NCBI GenBank assembly: GCA_021401465.1
Contig: JADDMT010000040.1
Coordinates: forward strand, 62,001-126,000
Origin: Teratosphaeria epicoccoides
Lineage: Eukaryota; Ascomycota; Dothideomycetes; Mycosphaerellales; Teratosphaeriaceae
Direction of reading: 5' to 3'
DNA length: 64,000 nt
Positions 21,136-32,475 of the stretch are shown here, one piece after another (the first letter of the stretch is position 1; every line of letters starts with the position of its first letter). The notes under the pieces were generated by a model, which did not search any database, was not told the DNA's origin, and saw only the letters and a program-made list of their open reading frames with translations. Made by a program: the position numbers and the translations under genes.

Positions 21136-23460
21136 CTAACTATTCCCTCGTCTGCCACCCCTCTTACTCCTATCAACATGCGCCTTCAAGATCTTCCGAT
21201 GCTCCACCAAACTCCTCTTCCCCTTCCTCTTAGCCTTCCCCAGGGTCATCAAGAAATTCTTCTTCCTCGCCTTCTCCTTGTTCGTAGTGCTCTTGCCCTC
21301 CGAAGCCTTCTTCTCCTTCCGCCTAGCAGTGGTCGACCTGTGATCATTCGGACCAGGGCCATCCCTGCCATCCAGCCTCTGGCCCTTGGCCATGGCCACT
21401 TTCTCAGCTTTGGTCGTCTTGTGCGAGAGTGCAGCAAGGCCAGCGATGTCGTCTGCTGTGACCGCATCGTCGGCGTGGCGGGCCGCAGCCTTGGCCGCCG
21501 CTTCTTGGGCTAGCTTCCTCCGTTTTGCTGATGGGAGATTGGCGGTGATGGCGGCGCTTTGTTTGAGCTCCTGCAGCTTGGCCAGATCTGCAGGGGTGAG
21601 GATACGTGTAGTGGCCAGCTTCGATAGACGTGCCTCTTCGCGCTTGGCCGCGGCTTCTGGTTCTAGAGAAGCTGTGTTGCGTGTAGTGGTTGACTTGGCA
21701 TCATCATCAATGCTCTCCTTGGCATCCACCTCTTCAGCTCTGCGCTTTTTCGTCACCGCCGCATCACCTTTCTCCTTCTCGTCCTCGGAATCCGAGATGT
21801 CGATGTCTTCGCCGTCGCTTTCGACGTTGATCCAGCCACCACTCGAGTCAGAGTCATCACTCTCGGCGTCCCAGTTCTCCCATCCTTTGACCTCATCCTC
21901 GTCATGGTCAAGACCTTGCTCCTTTTTCCACTTTTCAAGTAGCTCCAGACCTTCGATCTCGCCGCCTTCGACATGACCAAATCGTCTGCGACCATTTTGC
22001 TCACCAGCTCTGAGCTTGAGCGCAGCTTCTCTGCCGCGGTCGCGCTTCCTCAGCATCTCAGCGCCCACATCTCGGTACAAGGACAGCACTCCTCGCGCGG
22101 CCATTTGCACGCCTTTATCTTTTGACTTGCGGTATTGTACCAAGTCCTGTAGCAGTGTCTCGTTCATCGCCAGCGGTTGCCTAACGCAGACCTCGCGGAT
22201 ACCATTGAGACCAGCGCTGGCCACCTCGCTCGCGGCAGCCTCCGAGACGAACTCGTTCGCGATCTTCTGGACAAGCGGCTCCAGCAGGTCCGGTGGCACT
22301 AGGCTATGCGTCGCCTGCGCTAGAGAGGCCAAGAAGGATGTGACGGAAGGTTGCTTCGGCGTGAGAAATTTGAGGAAGTAGCTGTATAGGGAGATGAGGG
22401 TGAGCTTGTGCAGACCGACGAGCCGCGAGACCAGATTGAGCACATGGAGCTTCTGCTCTAGATTGAGCTTGACCTTGGGCTGTGATGGTTGCAGGTGCTG
22501 CTGAAACAACCTCTCGGCGAATCCTTGCGGATCGTGTAATAAATGTAACGCGCTGAAATTGAGCGGATGCGGCGCATTCTTCTTCTTCTCTTGCCTTTTG
22601 ACTTTGGCTTTCGCAGCTTTGAGTTCACGCTCACGCTTCGCAGATTTCTTGTTGATGCCGGCTTGGTGCTTCAACTGGCGCATGTCAATAGTGTCTTCTT
22701 CGTCGCTGTCGTCATCGGCAGCCTCTTCGCGCTCTTGGTCACCTCCCAAAAAAAAGCGAACCCCACCGGCCACGACTTTGGCGTCCTGTGACAATGCTGC
22801 AGCCTCCATGATGCTGACAGCCTTGGCATCATTCCACACCTGGCGTTTCCACAGCTCCCGCGTCAATTTGACAGCCCAAAGACCCTTTGGCGACGCGGGA
22901 TCGGATGCAATCAGATTGTAACATGTCGTTTGCATGCTCCGGTTCAGCTTATGATTCGTCGATTTGCTGTTCGATGTACGCAAATCTGACACGATCTTCT
23001 GATACAACAGTGCTCGAAGTGATTTGGAAGGCGTGGAGACCAGAAGCGGCCACAGTGTGCCGAGCAAGGTGTTGCTGTCGATCATATCCTTCTTGCGCAA
23101 CAAGACCAGGCTGCCGACGATTTTGTCTCGGAGTTCAGCTTCCAGGGTGGCATGATGCAGTTGGATGAGATTGATGAGGTCGCCAGAAAAGCCCGAGGTG
23201 ATTTGAGGATAGCAATCGGCGACATGGCTGACAAAGTCGATGAGGTCTCGCAGCCGCACGAGGCCTGTGTCGTCGGCCGTCGTTGGCGACTGGAGAAAAA
23301 GCTCGTGTAGCGAAGCATATTGCGAATATTGGCCGACGAAATCTTCCCTGTATGATGATGCGTCGCTTTTGATCTTGTGCTGGAGATTGGGGAGATGCGC
23401 GTCGACCTTTTCCAGCGCTCCTACCTTGCGCTTCATGTTGCGATGCGACTTGCTTAGCAC
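21136..23460 (-). CDS. sda1: SDA1, 60S pre-ribosome maturation and export factor
   Basis: Single-exon, 774-residue homologue of Sda1, a nucleolar/nuclear protein needed for late 60S pre-ribosome maturation and export. The N-terminus matches the family: LPNLQHKIKSDASSYREDF and SQYASLHELF. A helical-repeat region follows to about residue 470, then an acidic stretch (about 500-580, with DSDSSGGW and a D/E/S run) and a strongly basic tail ending KILKAHVDRSKRGGRRGNS. Length is close to yeast Sda1. The start could be Met1 (MLSKSHRN) or Met9 (MKRKVGALEKVDAHLP). Many homologues begin near Met9, and nothing in the sequence decides. It diverges from apc4 across the 10-bp-periodic repeat. Confidence 0.95.
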   Translation of the reverse strand: MLSKSHRNMKRKVGALEKVDAHLPNLQHKIKSDASSYREDFVGQYSQYASLHELFLQSPTTADDTGLVRLRDLIDFVSHVADCYPQITSGFSGDLINLIQLHHATLEAELRDKIVGSLVLLRKKDMIDSNTLLGTLWPLLVSTPSKSLRALLYQKIVSDLRTSNSKSTNHKLNRSMQTTCYNLIASDPASPKGLWAVKLTRELWKRQVWNDAKAVSIMEAAALSQDAKVVAGGVRFFLGGDQEREEAADDDSDEEDTIDMRQLKHQAGINKKSAKRERELKAAKAKVKRQEKKKNAPHPLNFSALHLLHDPQGFAERLFQQHLQPSQPKVKLNLEQKLHVLNLVSRLVGLHKLTLISLYSYFLKFLTPKQPSVTSFLASLAQATHSLVPPDLLEPLVQKIANEFVSEAAASEVASAGLNGIREVCVRQPLAMNETLLQDLVQYRKSKDKGVQMAARGVLSLYRDVGAEMLRKRDRGREAALKLRAGEQNGRRRFGHVEGGEIEGLELLEKWKKEQGLDHDEDEVKGWENWDAESDDSDSSGGWINVESDGEDIDISDSEDEKEKGDAAVTKKRRAEEVDAKESIDDDAKSTTTRNTASLEPEAAAKREEARLSKLATTRILTPADLAKLQELKQSAAITANLPSAKRRKLAQEAAAKAAARHADDAVTADDIAGLAALSHKTTKAEKVAMAKGQRLDGRDGPGPNDHRSTTARRKEKKASEGKSTTNKEKARKKNFLMTLGKAKRKGKRSLVEHRKILKAHVDRSKRGGRRGNS

Positions 23461-23976
23461 CCACCACCACCGCCTGGATGGTATTGGTCTTGTGGCAAAT
23501 GGAAGTCGGGAAGAAGCTCGTTGAGCAGTTCAGTTCGATTCAATTCAATTTCATTCACTTTCATTCAATTTTATTCAATTTCATTCAATTTTATTCGATT
23601 TTGCTCAAATTCATTCAATTTTATTAGATTTTACTCAAATTCATTCAATTTTATTCAGGTTTACTCAATTTGATTCAACTTGATTCCATTCCATCCAATT
23701 CCATCCAATTCCATCCAATTCCATCCAATTCCATCCAGTTTCATTTGTGAGTGCCTCGGCGGCCGGCGTCCCGCGCGGATCTAGCCGCTAGTGTCTCTCC
23801 AGCAGCTGCATAACCATCATCCCGTGACCACGCGAGGCGCTAGCGAGGACATCGCGTATTTCTCGACTTTGCGACCAGGATCATGCAAAAAGTGGCAGTC
23901 AGCATGACCAGTCGCGGACCCCCTCATCAGCGAATGGGACTGAGTAGCTCTCACCAATGAGAATCGAGCACCGACC
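23461..23976. promoter_or_regulatory. Divergent sda1/apc4 intergenic region
   Basis: 516 bp between divergent start codons, so both promoters should lie here. Nearly half of it is the AT-rich 10-bp repeat listed separately. The rest, next to apc4, is of mixed composition. Confidence 0.6.
23531..23743. repeat. 10-bp-periodic AT-rich repeat, about 21 units
   Basis: Degenerate tandem of a 10-bp unit. Forms are TCAATTTTAT and TCAATTTCAT in the first two thirds, changing to exact copies of CCAATTCCAT at the end. The A/T tracts recur once per DNA turn, which would add up to a curved or nucleosome-excluding segment. Confidence 0.9.
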
Positions 23977-24334
23977 ATGGCCGTCGGTGACGATCTGGCC
24001 TATCTGCCGCTCCTGTCAGAAAAGCAGCTTCCTCATGCCTCGGAACTGGTGGCGTACTGCCACGTGCACGACCTGGTAGCCATAGCCACAGACTCACATG
24101 ACGTGGTCGTATACCGGATCAATGGACAGACTGCCTTTACAGTCAAGCGCAAAGATGACCGGGTGGACGTGACAGCGGTGGCGTGGAAGCAGGATGGCAG
24201 CGTGCTGGCGGTCGGCTGGGACGATGGGAGCTACACGCTGCATTCGGGCGAGAACGGGCGACTCATGAGCCAGAAAAGTATCAGAGGTGCCGGTAGCCAG
24301 AGGCCGTGGAGGCTTAATCTGGCGCCAGATTGGA

Positions 24335-24368
<34 letters not shown>

Positions 24369-26421
24369 CGACGACGAGGAGGGAGGCCCAACTGTCGCGC
24401 GATTTGGATGGATGCTTCATTCTTCTGGCGGCAGACCGCACTTTACAAGCAATTACAATGCGTCTGCAGGCATTCAAGACTGGTTCGATGATACGACACG
24501 CGACTTCCAGGACCTGGTGCTCTCTGAAAGCTACGCCGACGTTGACGGAGCACGCGCAATCTCAAGCCTGACAAGGACGATTGCCACCTTGGATGTGACC
24601 AGCACTCTGCCTCGACTGAGCGCAATACCTGGACATGGCCTTCGATCTGGCCCTGATGGCAACAGATTCTCCTCGCAAGCCGCGACAGACTCTGTGTTCG
24701 AGACGAGCAAAGATGCGACATCAGAGCATGTTGATATCCTCGCGATTGCTGACAATGCCGGACGTCTGAACGTCTTGCAAGACGACACCGTGGAGGTCGG
24801 CAATTGCAACATCGGGCCTGAGCCCCTCATGCACGCGGCTCACTCCAGGTGTCCGGCCCACGCCATACTCGCCAAGCAAGACGACGCCCACCTGTCTGCC
24901 AGCTTCCTAGACTTGCCACTCGAGGAACTGGGAGGTCCATTACTCCATGTCGTTGCCACAAACACCAAGCGAGTGCAGAATCTGCTATCATACATCACCC
25001 AGACCGTCCGATGCATTCAGCACGATTACGCGACTGGCCTCACAGCTCCCGTCCGGTTCTTGAACACTCTGAGTGTTGATCTGGAGGAAAAGCAAAAAGG
25101 CAATTCTGTGATGGCGTTATATCATCTGGCCATGACTGGCGACTTCACGCCGATCGTGAAAGAATGGCTGGTCGATATCGTGAAAGAGACGAATCACAAA
25201 CGATGGGATCAAGCCATCAACGGCATGTACAGCAACATCCAAAACCACGTCTTCATCAATCTGCTCCCGGCTCTCGATAGGCTCTCAATCGCAGCCGCCA
25301 CCTTGCGAGGCCATGCAAAGTACCAGGAAGGCACCAGCACGTTCGAAGTTCCGCCCGCTCTGTTCACCAAGATGCTCGACGGGGTGGACAGCTTGCGTGC
25401 CGTTGCACACAGGGTTCAGCTCATCGTCATAGGCGAACACAGACAGTTCCGAGCCTTCAGCAAATGGCTGAGAGTCATGATCGATGTGGGTGTAGCTGGT
25501 CCAGGATCCAAGAGTGCCGTGGAGACGGAAGAGCGCGAAGTGCCAAATCTCGATTACACGCTGCTGCTAAGCTACATTGGCAAGACGATGTCAAAGTCCG
25601 ATCTGGCGCCATTTGTTGTGCAGAGGCCCAGTATGCAGGGCAGCTGCAGCAAGGATGAATTCTTCTCCCATACTTCAATCTCACAGATGGCATACGCACG
25701 AACGATGGAAGCTTTGAAACGTTTCGATGTGCCCAAAGCCGATGGCGGACTCGAAGTCACAGACGTCGATGACAAGGATCTCGTCTTGAATCTGCCAGCA
25801 CTCACTGTCTACCTGGCAGGTCGTGTACGAGCAGTGCAAGAAAGCATCACACACTGGCAAAGCAAAATGCTCCGCCCACCAACCACGACGCCAATCCCTC
25901 TGGACCCAGGCCTGCGCGTCATGGACATGAAAATGGATCCCAACCCAGAATCCAAATCCCACTGCTCGCTCAGCGTCCTGCTCTCATCCCCCAACCCAGA
26001 AAACCACCTCCTCATCCACCGCACCACGCACGACCCTAGCTCCACCACCACCACCCCCACCACCACCACCTCCACCACCCTCCACCTCCCCGACCCAACC
26101 AGCCGCATCCTCACCGCCCTCTTCCACTCGCCCAACTCCTGCCTCCTCCTCACATCCACCCCAGACGACACCACCACAACATCCACCCTCACACGACTCC
26201 GACACGAACCACCCGACGACATCACAACCTCCACTCTCCACACCTTCAGCCGCGACTCCGGATTCCGACCGGAGAAAATGGTCCTCGGTGGCCGGCCAGG
26301 CAAGCGAGTCTGTCTGCTGCTCGGCAACGGCGGCGGACGCCAATGGCGCGCTTTCGATCTCGACGCCAGACCCGCAGATCCATCCGGCGCGGTGGATGAG
26401 GACGAGTCGATGTATGTATGA
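23977..26421 (+). CDS. apc4: Anaphase-promoting complex subunit 4
   Basis: Single-exon, 814-residue APC/C scaffold subunit, part of the ubiquitin ligase that drives exit from mitosis. The N-terminal WD40-type region (about 25-110) has VAYCHVHDLVAIATDSHDVV and AVAWKQDGSVLAVGWDDGSY, typical of APC4. The helical APC4 'long' domain (about 330-540) has VMALYHLAMTGDFTPIVKEW, LVDIVKE and NHKRWDQAINGMYSNIQNHV. Peculiar to this copy are an Asp/Gly run at about 121-135 and a Thr/Ser/Pro-rich run near residues 687-705, both low-complexity insertions within the reading frame. Its partner subunit gene apc10 lies 5 kb further on. Confidence 0.9.
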
Positions 26422-26709
26422 AGATGAAGATAGCAATACCGTCCCGACACCAGAGACATCCGTAGACAAAGAAGAAGAAAAAAAAATTCAAATCAAATCT
26501 GCACATTCATCAATTCCTCCAAGATGTGAAAAACAACAAAACGGGCAGGCAGTAGTGGTATCTCTCTCTCTCAACACACGGAAAAAAAAAACCAAAAAAA
26601 AACCGTAGCAGTCAAAAAATGCAATACAAGAAAAATCATCCATCACCCGTCATCCATCGTACCACCACCAGCCCCCACGCTCCTCTTCTCTCGGGAATTT
26701 CTTCCCCGC
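26422..26709. other. Convergent 3' ends, A-rich
   Basis: 288 bp between the 3' ends of apc4 and the VHS-GAT gene, with several plus-strand A-runs (for example 26580-26604) suitable for 3'-end formation. Confidence 0.6.
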
Positions 26710-28671
26710 CTACCGCCTCCCACCACCATGACGAAGCCCATACCCCCCCAAAAGTAAACTCCGCCTGAACCCCTTCCTCCCCTCCACAGGACTAACAACA
26801 TACGCCTCCCCCTCCTCCCCCTCCTCCCCCTCCTCCGCCCTCGAGCCCTCCTCGCTCCTCCCCTCGCGCCCCAGACTGTCGATCTCCGACACCGTCTCCA
26901 CGGACGCGGCCGCGGGCTCGGCTCCGTGCATCGTCAGCCCTTGCAGCGCGCTGCCCTGCCTCTGCACATAGCTGTCCGTGACCTCGCTCGTGTGCCACGG
27001 CAGCCCGGGCCGCGGCTGCTGCTGCTGCTGCTGCTGGGGGACGGACAGCGGGTCGTGCGGTTCTTCGCGGCGCTGGGAGTGGTCGTCCGTCGCGGGGGAG
27101 ACGGGGTTGCTGTAGGCGTTTTCGAGATCGACGGTTTGGCGGCGCCCGTGGCCCCCGGCGGCGGGTGCTGCGTGCGTGGGGATGGAGGAGTCGTCGGGCT
27201 CGATGGTGAAGGAGCGGGGGTGGGAGGGGGCGGAGACGGTCGGCGCGGGGTTGCCTTGGTGTTCGATGGGGTCGGCGAATGGGTCGCTGCGGGGGATGGA
27301 GGGGAGGGTGTATTGTTGAGGTGGGGTGGGGTGGGAGGTTGAAGTGCGGGTTGCTGTGGGTTGGCTGGATAGGGGGGTGGGTGCCGGCTGGTAGGCTTGA
27401 GAGTCGCGCTGCTGGAAGGTGTTGTTGAGCGTTGCTGGTGGCAGGCCGGTGGGGGCTTGATACGAGTCCAGCTCGTGGTTCGTCGGAGGTTGTGAAGCCC
27501 GCTGGAAATAGCCTCCGTTCCCATACACCGGCTGCGGTTGCGGCTCCTGCACAGCCGGCGCAACAGCCGCAGCCTGCCCCAAGGGCGGGGTGGGCGACGG
27601 CGACGCATTCACCCCGGCCGCCCTCCTCGCCGCCAACACCGCCCTCTGGTATCGACTCACCGCCAAACTCAACTGTTCATTCGTCTCGATCAGCGTCTGC
27701 AACGTATCATCGTCCGGGGCCGGGTCATCACAAGCGATATACCCCTGCATGCTCTTCTGCGCACTCTGACACCGCTCACTAAACTCCTTGATCAATTCAT
27801 TCCTCAACACCTCCTCGGCCGGCGTCGACTGCAACAGCTGCATCAAGATCTTAGCCGTATTCGTCGCCTCTTCAATCCGACTCGCCAGTTCGGCTGGCGC
27901 CGGAAGCCTCCCTCTGCTCCTCGACCCGGCTCTCCCCACCGCAGCCAGCCCATTCCCACTCCCACGATGATGATGATGATGATTATAATAGACCTGCTCA
28001 TACCCACCACCGGCAGCAGCAGCGCCTCCAGACCCGACCCCGCTCCCCGCAGCTCCCACACCCAGATGCGCAGCCCCGCCCTTCTCCTTCCTCCACATGG
28101 CCAACAACGCCCCACACCCATCATGCGGCGGCCTCTGCACCTCCAACGAATCCAGCGTCTCCCTCAAAATCTGCTGCACGCTCGCATCCCTGCCGCTCCT
28201 CAAACATTCCTTGACCGTGGCCACGAAGTGGGCATCGAAGTTGCGCGTGAACGTCGCGCCCGGGTTCTCGCACAAAATGCGGATCAGCATGACGGCATTG
28301 TACTGCACGTGCGGTTTCTGGCCGTATTGCTTCGACAAGAACCTCCGGATCTGGTGGGCGGCGGCGGCGGCGGCGGTGGGCGAGGACTCGGCCGCGTCGA
28401 CGATGACGGGCAAGTGCAGCACTTCCTCCCCGCCGTTCGACGAACTGCCGGACTCGCAGAACAAGTGGATGGCGCGTCGGGCGGTGGCCTCAGGCGAGTC
28501 GGCGGGCGCGTTGGTAAAGTCATATTCACTACTGTCCCGGGCAGCCTCAGGCGCGTGAGGACCACTCGCATCGTGGCTCTTGGACCTCCACAGATTCGTG
28601 AAGCGCTTCATCTTCGGCACCTTCACCTTCACGAATCCGCTCTGACTCTTTGAGCCCATGAACAAGTCCAT
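26710..28671 (-). CDS. VHS-GAT domain protein, LSB5/GGA-like
   Basis: Single-exon protein of 653 residues, probably an adaptor in ubiquitin-dependent endosomal or actin-patch traffic. A basic N-terminus (MDLFMGSKSQSGFVKVKVPK) leads to a VHS-like helical domain (about 60-195) with HQIRRFLSKQYGQKPHVQYN and AVMLIRILCENPG. After a Gly/Ala- and His-rich linker, a GAT three-helix domain (about 265-350) has ASRIEEATNTAKILMQLLQ, SERCQSAQKSMQGYI and TNEQLSLAVSRYQRAVL. The C-terminal half is Pro/Gln/Ser-rich and disordered with a poly-Gln run, and ends with a small basic tail. Domain order matches yeast Lsb5 and its fungal relatives. There is no gamma-adaptin ear as in GGAs. Confidence 0.82.
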   Translation of the reverse strand: MDLFMGSKSQSGFVKVKVPKMKRFTNLWRSKSHDASGPHAPEAARDSSEYDFTNAPADSPEATARRAIHLFCESGSSSNGGEEVLHLPVIVDAAESSPTAAAAAAHQIRRFLSKQYGQKPHVQYNAVMLIRILCENPGATFTRNFDAHFVATVKECLRSGRDASVQQILRETLDSLEVQRPPHDGCGALLAMWRKEKGGAAHLGVGAAGSGVGSGGAAAAGGGYEQVYYNHHHHHRGSGNGLAAVGRAGSRSRGRLPAPAELASRIEEATNTAKILMQLLQSTPAEEVLRNELIKEFSERCQSAQKSMQGYIACDDPAPDDDTLQTLIETNEQLSLAVSRYQRAVLAARRAAGVNASPSPTPPLGQAAAVAPAVQEPQPQPVYGNGGYFQRASQPPTNHELDSYQAPTGLPPATLNNTFQQRDSQAYQPAPTPLSSQPTATRTSTSHPTPPQQYTLPSIPRSDPFADPIEHQGNPAPTVSAPSHPRSFTIEPDDSSIPTHAAPAAGGHGRRQTVDLENAYSNPVSPATDDHSQRREEPHDPLSVPQQQQQQQPRPGLPWHTSEVTDSYVQRQGSALQGLTMHGAEPAAASVETVSEIDSLGREGRSEEGSRAEEGEEGEEGEAYVVSPVEGRKGFRRSLLLGGYGLRHGGGRR

Positions 28672-29021
28672 TCATGCACTTAAAAGCCCGGGCGGGGGCG
28701 GTGGTGGCCAAGCACCCGGTGACACCCCCGTCGACGCACTCGCGAGGCTGTGCAACCGCCGCGAAGTACCGAGTACGCGTTCAGAGAGATGCGCACAAGG
28801 GAATCACCCCCCGCCCCGCTGAAACAAAAGATCCACCAATCATGTCTCGGCTTGGCGTGACGAAAAGCTCCAGGCAACAATCACAAGAACATCGGTCTGC
28901 CGCGTTGACGAATCTGCCAAGACTACACACGCATCCACCTCCTCGACCATCACTCAACCTGTCCTCCACACTGTGTCTCTCCTGGCCTCGACTGCTCGGA
29001 CCTCCCCCCCCCCCGGGGCCG
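28672..29021. other. Intergenic, promoter side of the VHS-GAT gene
   Basis: 350 bp between the start of the VHS-GAT gene and the stop of the carboxypeptidase, both on the minus strand. A C-run at about 29003-29014 is the only striking feature. Confidence 0.5.
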
Positions 29022-31090
29022 TTAACACCTCTCCACCGTGCAGTTCGTCGCGTTCGCCGGCAACGGCACGTACGCGTTCCTGTGCGTCGACTCCAACGGC
29101 CCAGGGCTACTGTAGTCATCCGCGAGAGCCTGCGAACCATCCGAGACGACCAAGTTGCCCAGCACCCGCCTGAAGAACTCCAGCGAGGCTTTTGGCTGGT
29201 AATACGGGACCTACACACGGGGTGTTAGCGTGGTGTGGGCAATGTTGTAGCATGAGCGAACGCGTCCCTGATGACCCGCCTCGTACATCCGCAGGAAGCT
29301 CAATTTGCCGTATTGGCGCCCCTCGCCGTACTCCACGCCGTCGACGATGAACGGCGCATAGCCCGAAGCTCGGAATTTCGCCGTGTGGGTGTAGTTCAGG
29401 GCGAGGGACAGCGCCTCGCCGCCGAACCAGCTAGAGGACGATTAGTGCGTCGCTCGAGATGGTCTGTGCATGTGGACTTTGCCTACTTGCAGATGTAATC
29501 TGCATCTCCGTACAACATCGCGACCCTGACACCGTAGTTGAGTATAGCCTCAAGATCTTTTTTGAACGTGTTGAAGATATAATCTCCCGTCGCACTGCGC
29601 AAACGTCAGTACGACAAGCAGTGCCACAATGCACAAGGCAGGTGATACCCGAATGCACCGCCGACCCTGCTGCTAGAACGAGTGGTGTAATTGACATTCA
29701 CCCCAATCGCATCTTGCACAACCGACGTATTCAGCCACTTCTGCCAATACTCTTCCGGCGTCGGATCGGCGTGTGGGTGTCGGATATCGTAGGTGCCTCG
29801 CCCTGCATCTCGCTGTCAATGACACTCTGCCAGCCTGCAATTGGCGCTCCCGAGCATACCGCTGTAATGGTACCACGGGCCCTCCACGAGCCCGCGACAT
29901 ATCTCTTCCGCGATCGAGCAGGTATCCCCTCCATCAGGGGACATAGCCAGACTCTCTTCGCAGTATCCTATCCACTCGCCGCAGCCCTCCCGGATACTGT
30001 ATGCCAGCACCATAAAGTCATGTATCGAGTCGTTGATGGCCTGGATGCCGTACGTGTTGTCTCTCGCGAATTTAGGATAGTATGGCGTCTGTATTTTCGC
30101 GTCAATGACTGCATTGATGAGCCCAAGCGTGCCCATGTGCAGCTCCGTGCCAGTTGCTGACCCGTTTTGGATTTGGAGATTCTGCTCGTAGAAGTAGCGA
30201 TAGAAGGTCGGACCATAGTGCCCACCGTACGACTCGGTCCAGAGGTTGAACGTCTTGTTCTGCACCGTGTTGTCCAGCGTCTCCAACTCACTCAAGAAGG
30301 CCTGCAGTATCTCCCAGGTAGCAATGGCCGCTCTCATGGTCGTGTTCGTCCTCTCGTACCCGACCAGGCTGAATCGTCCGGGCCCGACCCCGGTGTGGTT
30401 GGTGGCGCTTTCATTGTAAAACCGTCCATTTTGGCTGTTGAAGTAGCCTTCACCCGTTGTTTCATAGGAGAATCCGACGCCAACAGGTTGAGAGAGGAAC
30501 AAGAGATTGGTATATTCATTCCAGCTGTACGGATTGAGCTGAGCAGTGATGTTTTCTGTAATCTTGCAAGGCCCGAGTTCTTGGAAAAGACCGATCAAAC
30601 TATCTGCAAAAATGACAGGAAGAAGATCAGTGAACACCTTAGATAAGATGTACGCTCCAACCTATCAATCATTACTCACCTGAGCCCGGTCCGCCGTTGA
30701 GCCAGAGGGTCAAAGGGGCATGCGACGCGTTCTGGCGAGCTTCGAAGAACCAGAAAAACACTGCGGGATGTTGAGTCAGATTGGCTCAGACAAGCATGCG
30801 GACCAAGAAATCACTGTAAGTCAAGCGGGTGCAGGAGCCATTGCGTGTGCAGGGGATCTCCGTGACGTACTGTTGGTTGTCGCATTGAGACTGATGTATC
30901 CGCTGTATGACTTGACGCCTGGTGTAGTTTCACACACCCCCTCATCGCCTGGTTGCTTGTAGCGTATGCTCGCACCGCCTGGCGATGTGATGACCTTGAC
31001 ATTTCGCGGCTCAGCTGGATATTGACGTTTCACGTCGGATGCTTGAATGCGAGCAGTGGCCAGGCAAAGCAGAATAGATGCGGTCCTCAT
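29022..31090 (-). CDS. Secreted serine carboxypeptidase (family S10)
   Basis: Secreted or vacuolar peptidase that removes C-terminal residues. Seven exons: 31090-30871, 30760-30680, 30603-29860, 29802-29649, 29594-29487, 29430-29262 and 29210-29022, totalling 554 residues. The signal peptide is MRTASILLCLATARIQA. Family blocks in order are FFWFFEARQNASHAPLTLWLNGGPGS, broken here as LWLNGGPGS plus its neighbours, FLSQPVGVGFSYET, WTESYGGHYGP (nucleophile Ser225), YDIRHP, LYGDADYICN (catalytic Asp) and MYEAGH (catalytic His), followed across the last intron by VPYYQPKASLEFFRRVL. Many N-x-S/T sites fit a secreted glycoprotein. The last donor (GTTCGC at 29261) is a weak match and gives GHQGR before VPYY where most homologues read GHE. 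The other introns are ordinary. Confidence 0.93.
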
Positions 31091-31553
31091 CTTTGCGTGA
31101 TATATGGCGAATCCGCGCTGCCGACTTTAGCCCTCGCGCGGCTACCTGTAAAACTGCTAGAAGTCGGCACATCGCGATTTATGACTTGCCTGAGTCCAGC
31201 TCGAATCTTATCTCGTTGCATGGTTCAAGAAAGATGCATGCTTGCATCTCGTGATGTCAGGCGCATTGGGTGCAGGGGCTTGGAGGGGGAGTGGACAATG
31301 TTGAGTAAGGGTAGACCTTGTTGGCACCGCTCGTTCCAGGTTTTCCCAGCCTGATCAAGCACACCGGAATGGTGTACATGCCCAAGAAAATGGAATTATC
31401 GTAATTCTTCCAGATTTGGTCATTATTGTCACCGCTAATGATGCAGACTGAGTGGGAAGTTGTTTCTGTCACCCACTTCATCTGCCCACTCGTCGCTGGA
31501 AGACATTGACATAAGCCGTCGTCAAGTATCGCAATTGCGCAGAAGAACGCTGC
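31091..31553. other. Intergenic, carboxypeptidase promoter side
   Basis: 463 bp between the carboxypeptidase start and the apc10 stop, both on the minus strand. No specific element recognised. Confidence 0.5.
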
Positions 31554-32475
31554 TCATCGCAGATCTGGCTCAAGCATCCAAGAAGCTGGCTTGACTGCTT
31601 CTTCTGCACGTTTCATGGAGTTTGGCTTCGTGCGGCCGGGCATTGTTGCAGCAAACGGTACGCCTCGAGCGGGAACTGACTGAGTCTTCTGCGCCTCATC
31701 TCTCGCAAAAATCTGTACCGAGCGCAAATGTGTGTCTTTGCCATTCTGATGGTTTTCCATGATACGGACTTGCAGTATGAAAGCCTTCAGCACAGGTCGT
31801 TTGCTCCAGTCAATGTAGCGCTGGTCGTCTTCGTCACTCTCCTCATCCGGAATGGGACCAACATTGCTGAAGTCGACGTCCTTCCAACCATTCGGCTGAT
31901 CGAAGCTCATTTCGGAAAATTCCTGGATGTCGTTCAAGCCCATACCGGCCAGGAATTGGATCTTTGTGGGTGTATAAGACTCGTCGTTCTCGAAGTCCAG
32001 ATAGACGCGAATCGAGACAATGGAGACCAGTTTGAAGAAATGAATGCTGAGCAGATGCGGCTGGGGCCCATCAGATTGCCAGAAATGGGCCAGATCAGGA
32101 GAGCGCAGAGCGGCGACGCCATTGCCTGGCTTCGCAGTGCTGACGGTCCACGAAGCGAGAGAGGAGATTTCCTTCAGACCCGGAGGAGGGAAGATCGGAA
32201 CTTCGTCCTCGTCATCGTCATCGTCTTCGTCTTCGTCTTCGTCTTCATCTTGATTCGGATGTTAGTAGATAGCTCCTGCCATGGGTGCCATTAGACTTAC
32301 CATCTTCCCCACCGTCGTCCTCTTCCTCTTCTTCCTCGTCACCCTCTCCCGCTTCGTCCTGAGCAGCCTCCTGCATTTCTTCGTCGGCTGGAATTTCAAT
32401 CTCAACGCCTTCAGAGGCTGCTGTCTCGCCTTCTATCCCTGCTTGGTGCGCCTGCCGCCTTGTTGACGTCGGCAT
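31554..32475 (-). CDS. doc1: Anaphase-promoting complex subunit 10 (DOC domain)
   Basis: APC/C processivity subunit that helps bind the D-box of substrates. Exons 32475-32301 and 32248-31554 with a 52-bp intron containing the branch-point sequence TACTAAC, giving 289 residues. The first ~85 residues are very acidic (E/D runs), unlike yeast Doc1. The DOC jelly-roll follows: ASWTVSTAKPGNGVAALRSP, LAHFWQSDGPQPHLLSIHF, LDFENDESYTPTKIQFLAG and LQVRIMENHQNGKDTHLRSV. These blocks, especially YWQSDG-like, DESYTP and NHQNGKDTH, are diagnostic for APC10. It diverges from the P450 gene at 33 kb. Confidence 0.95.
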
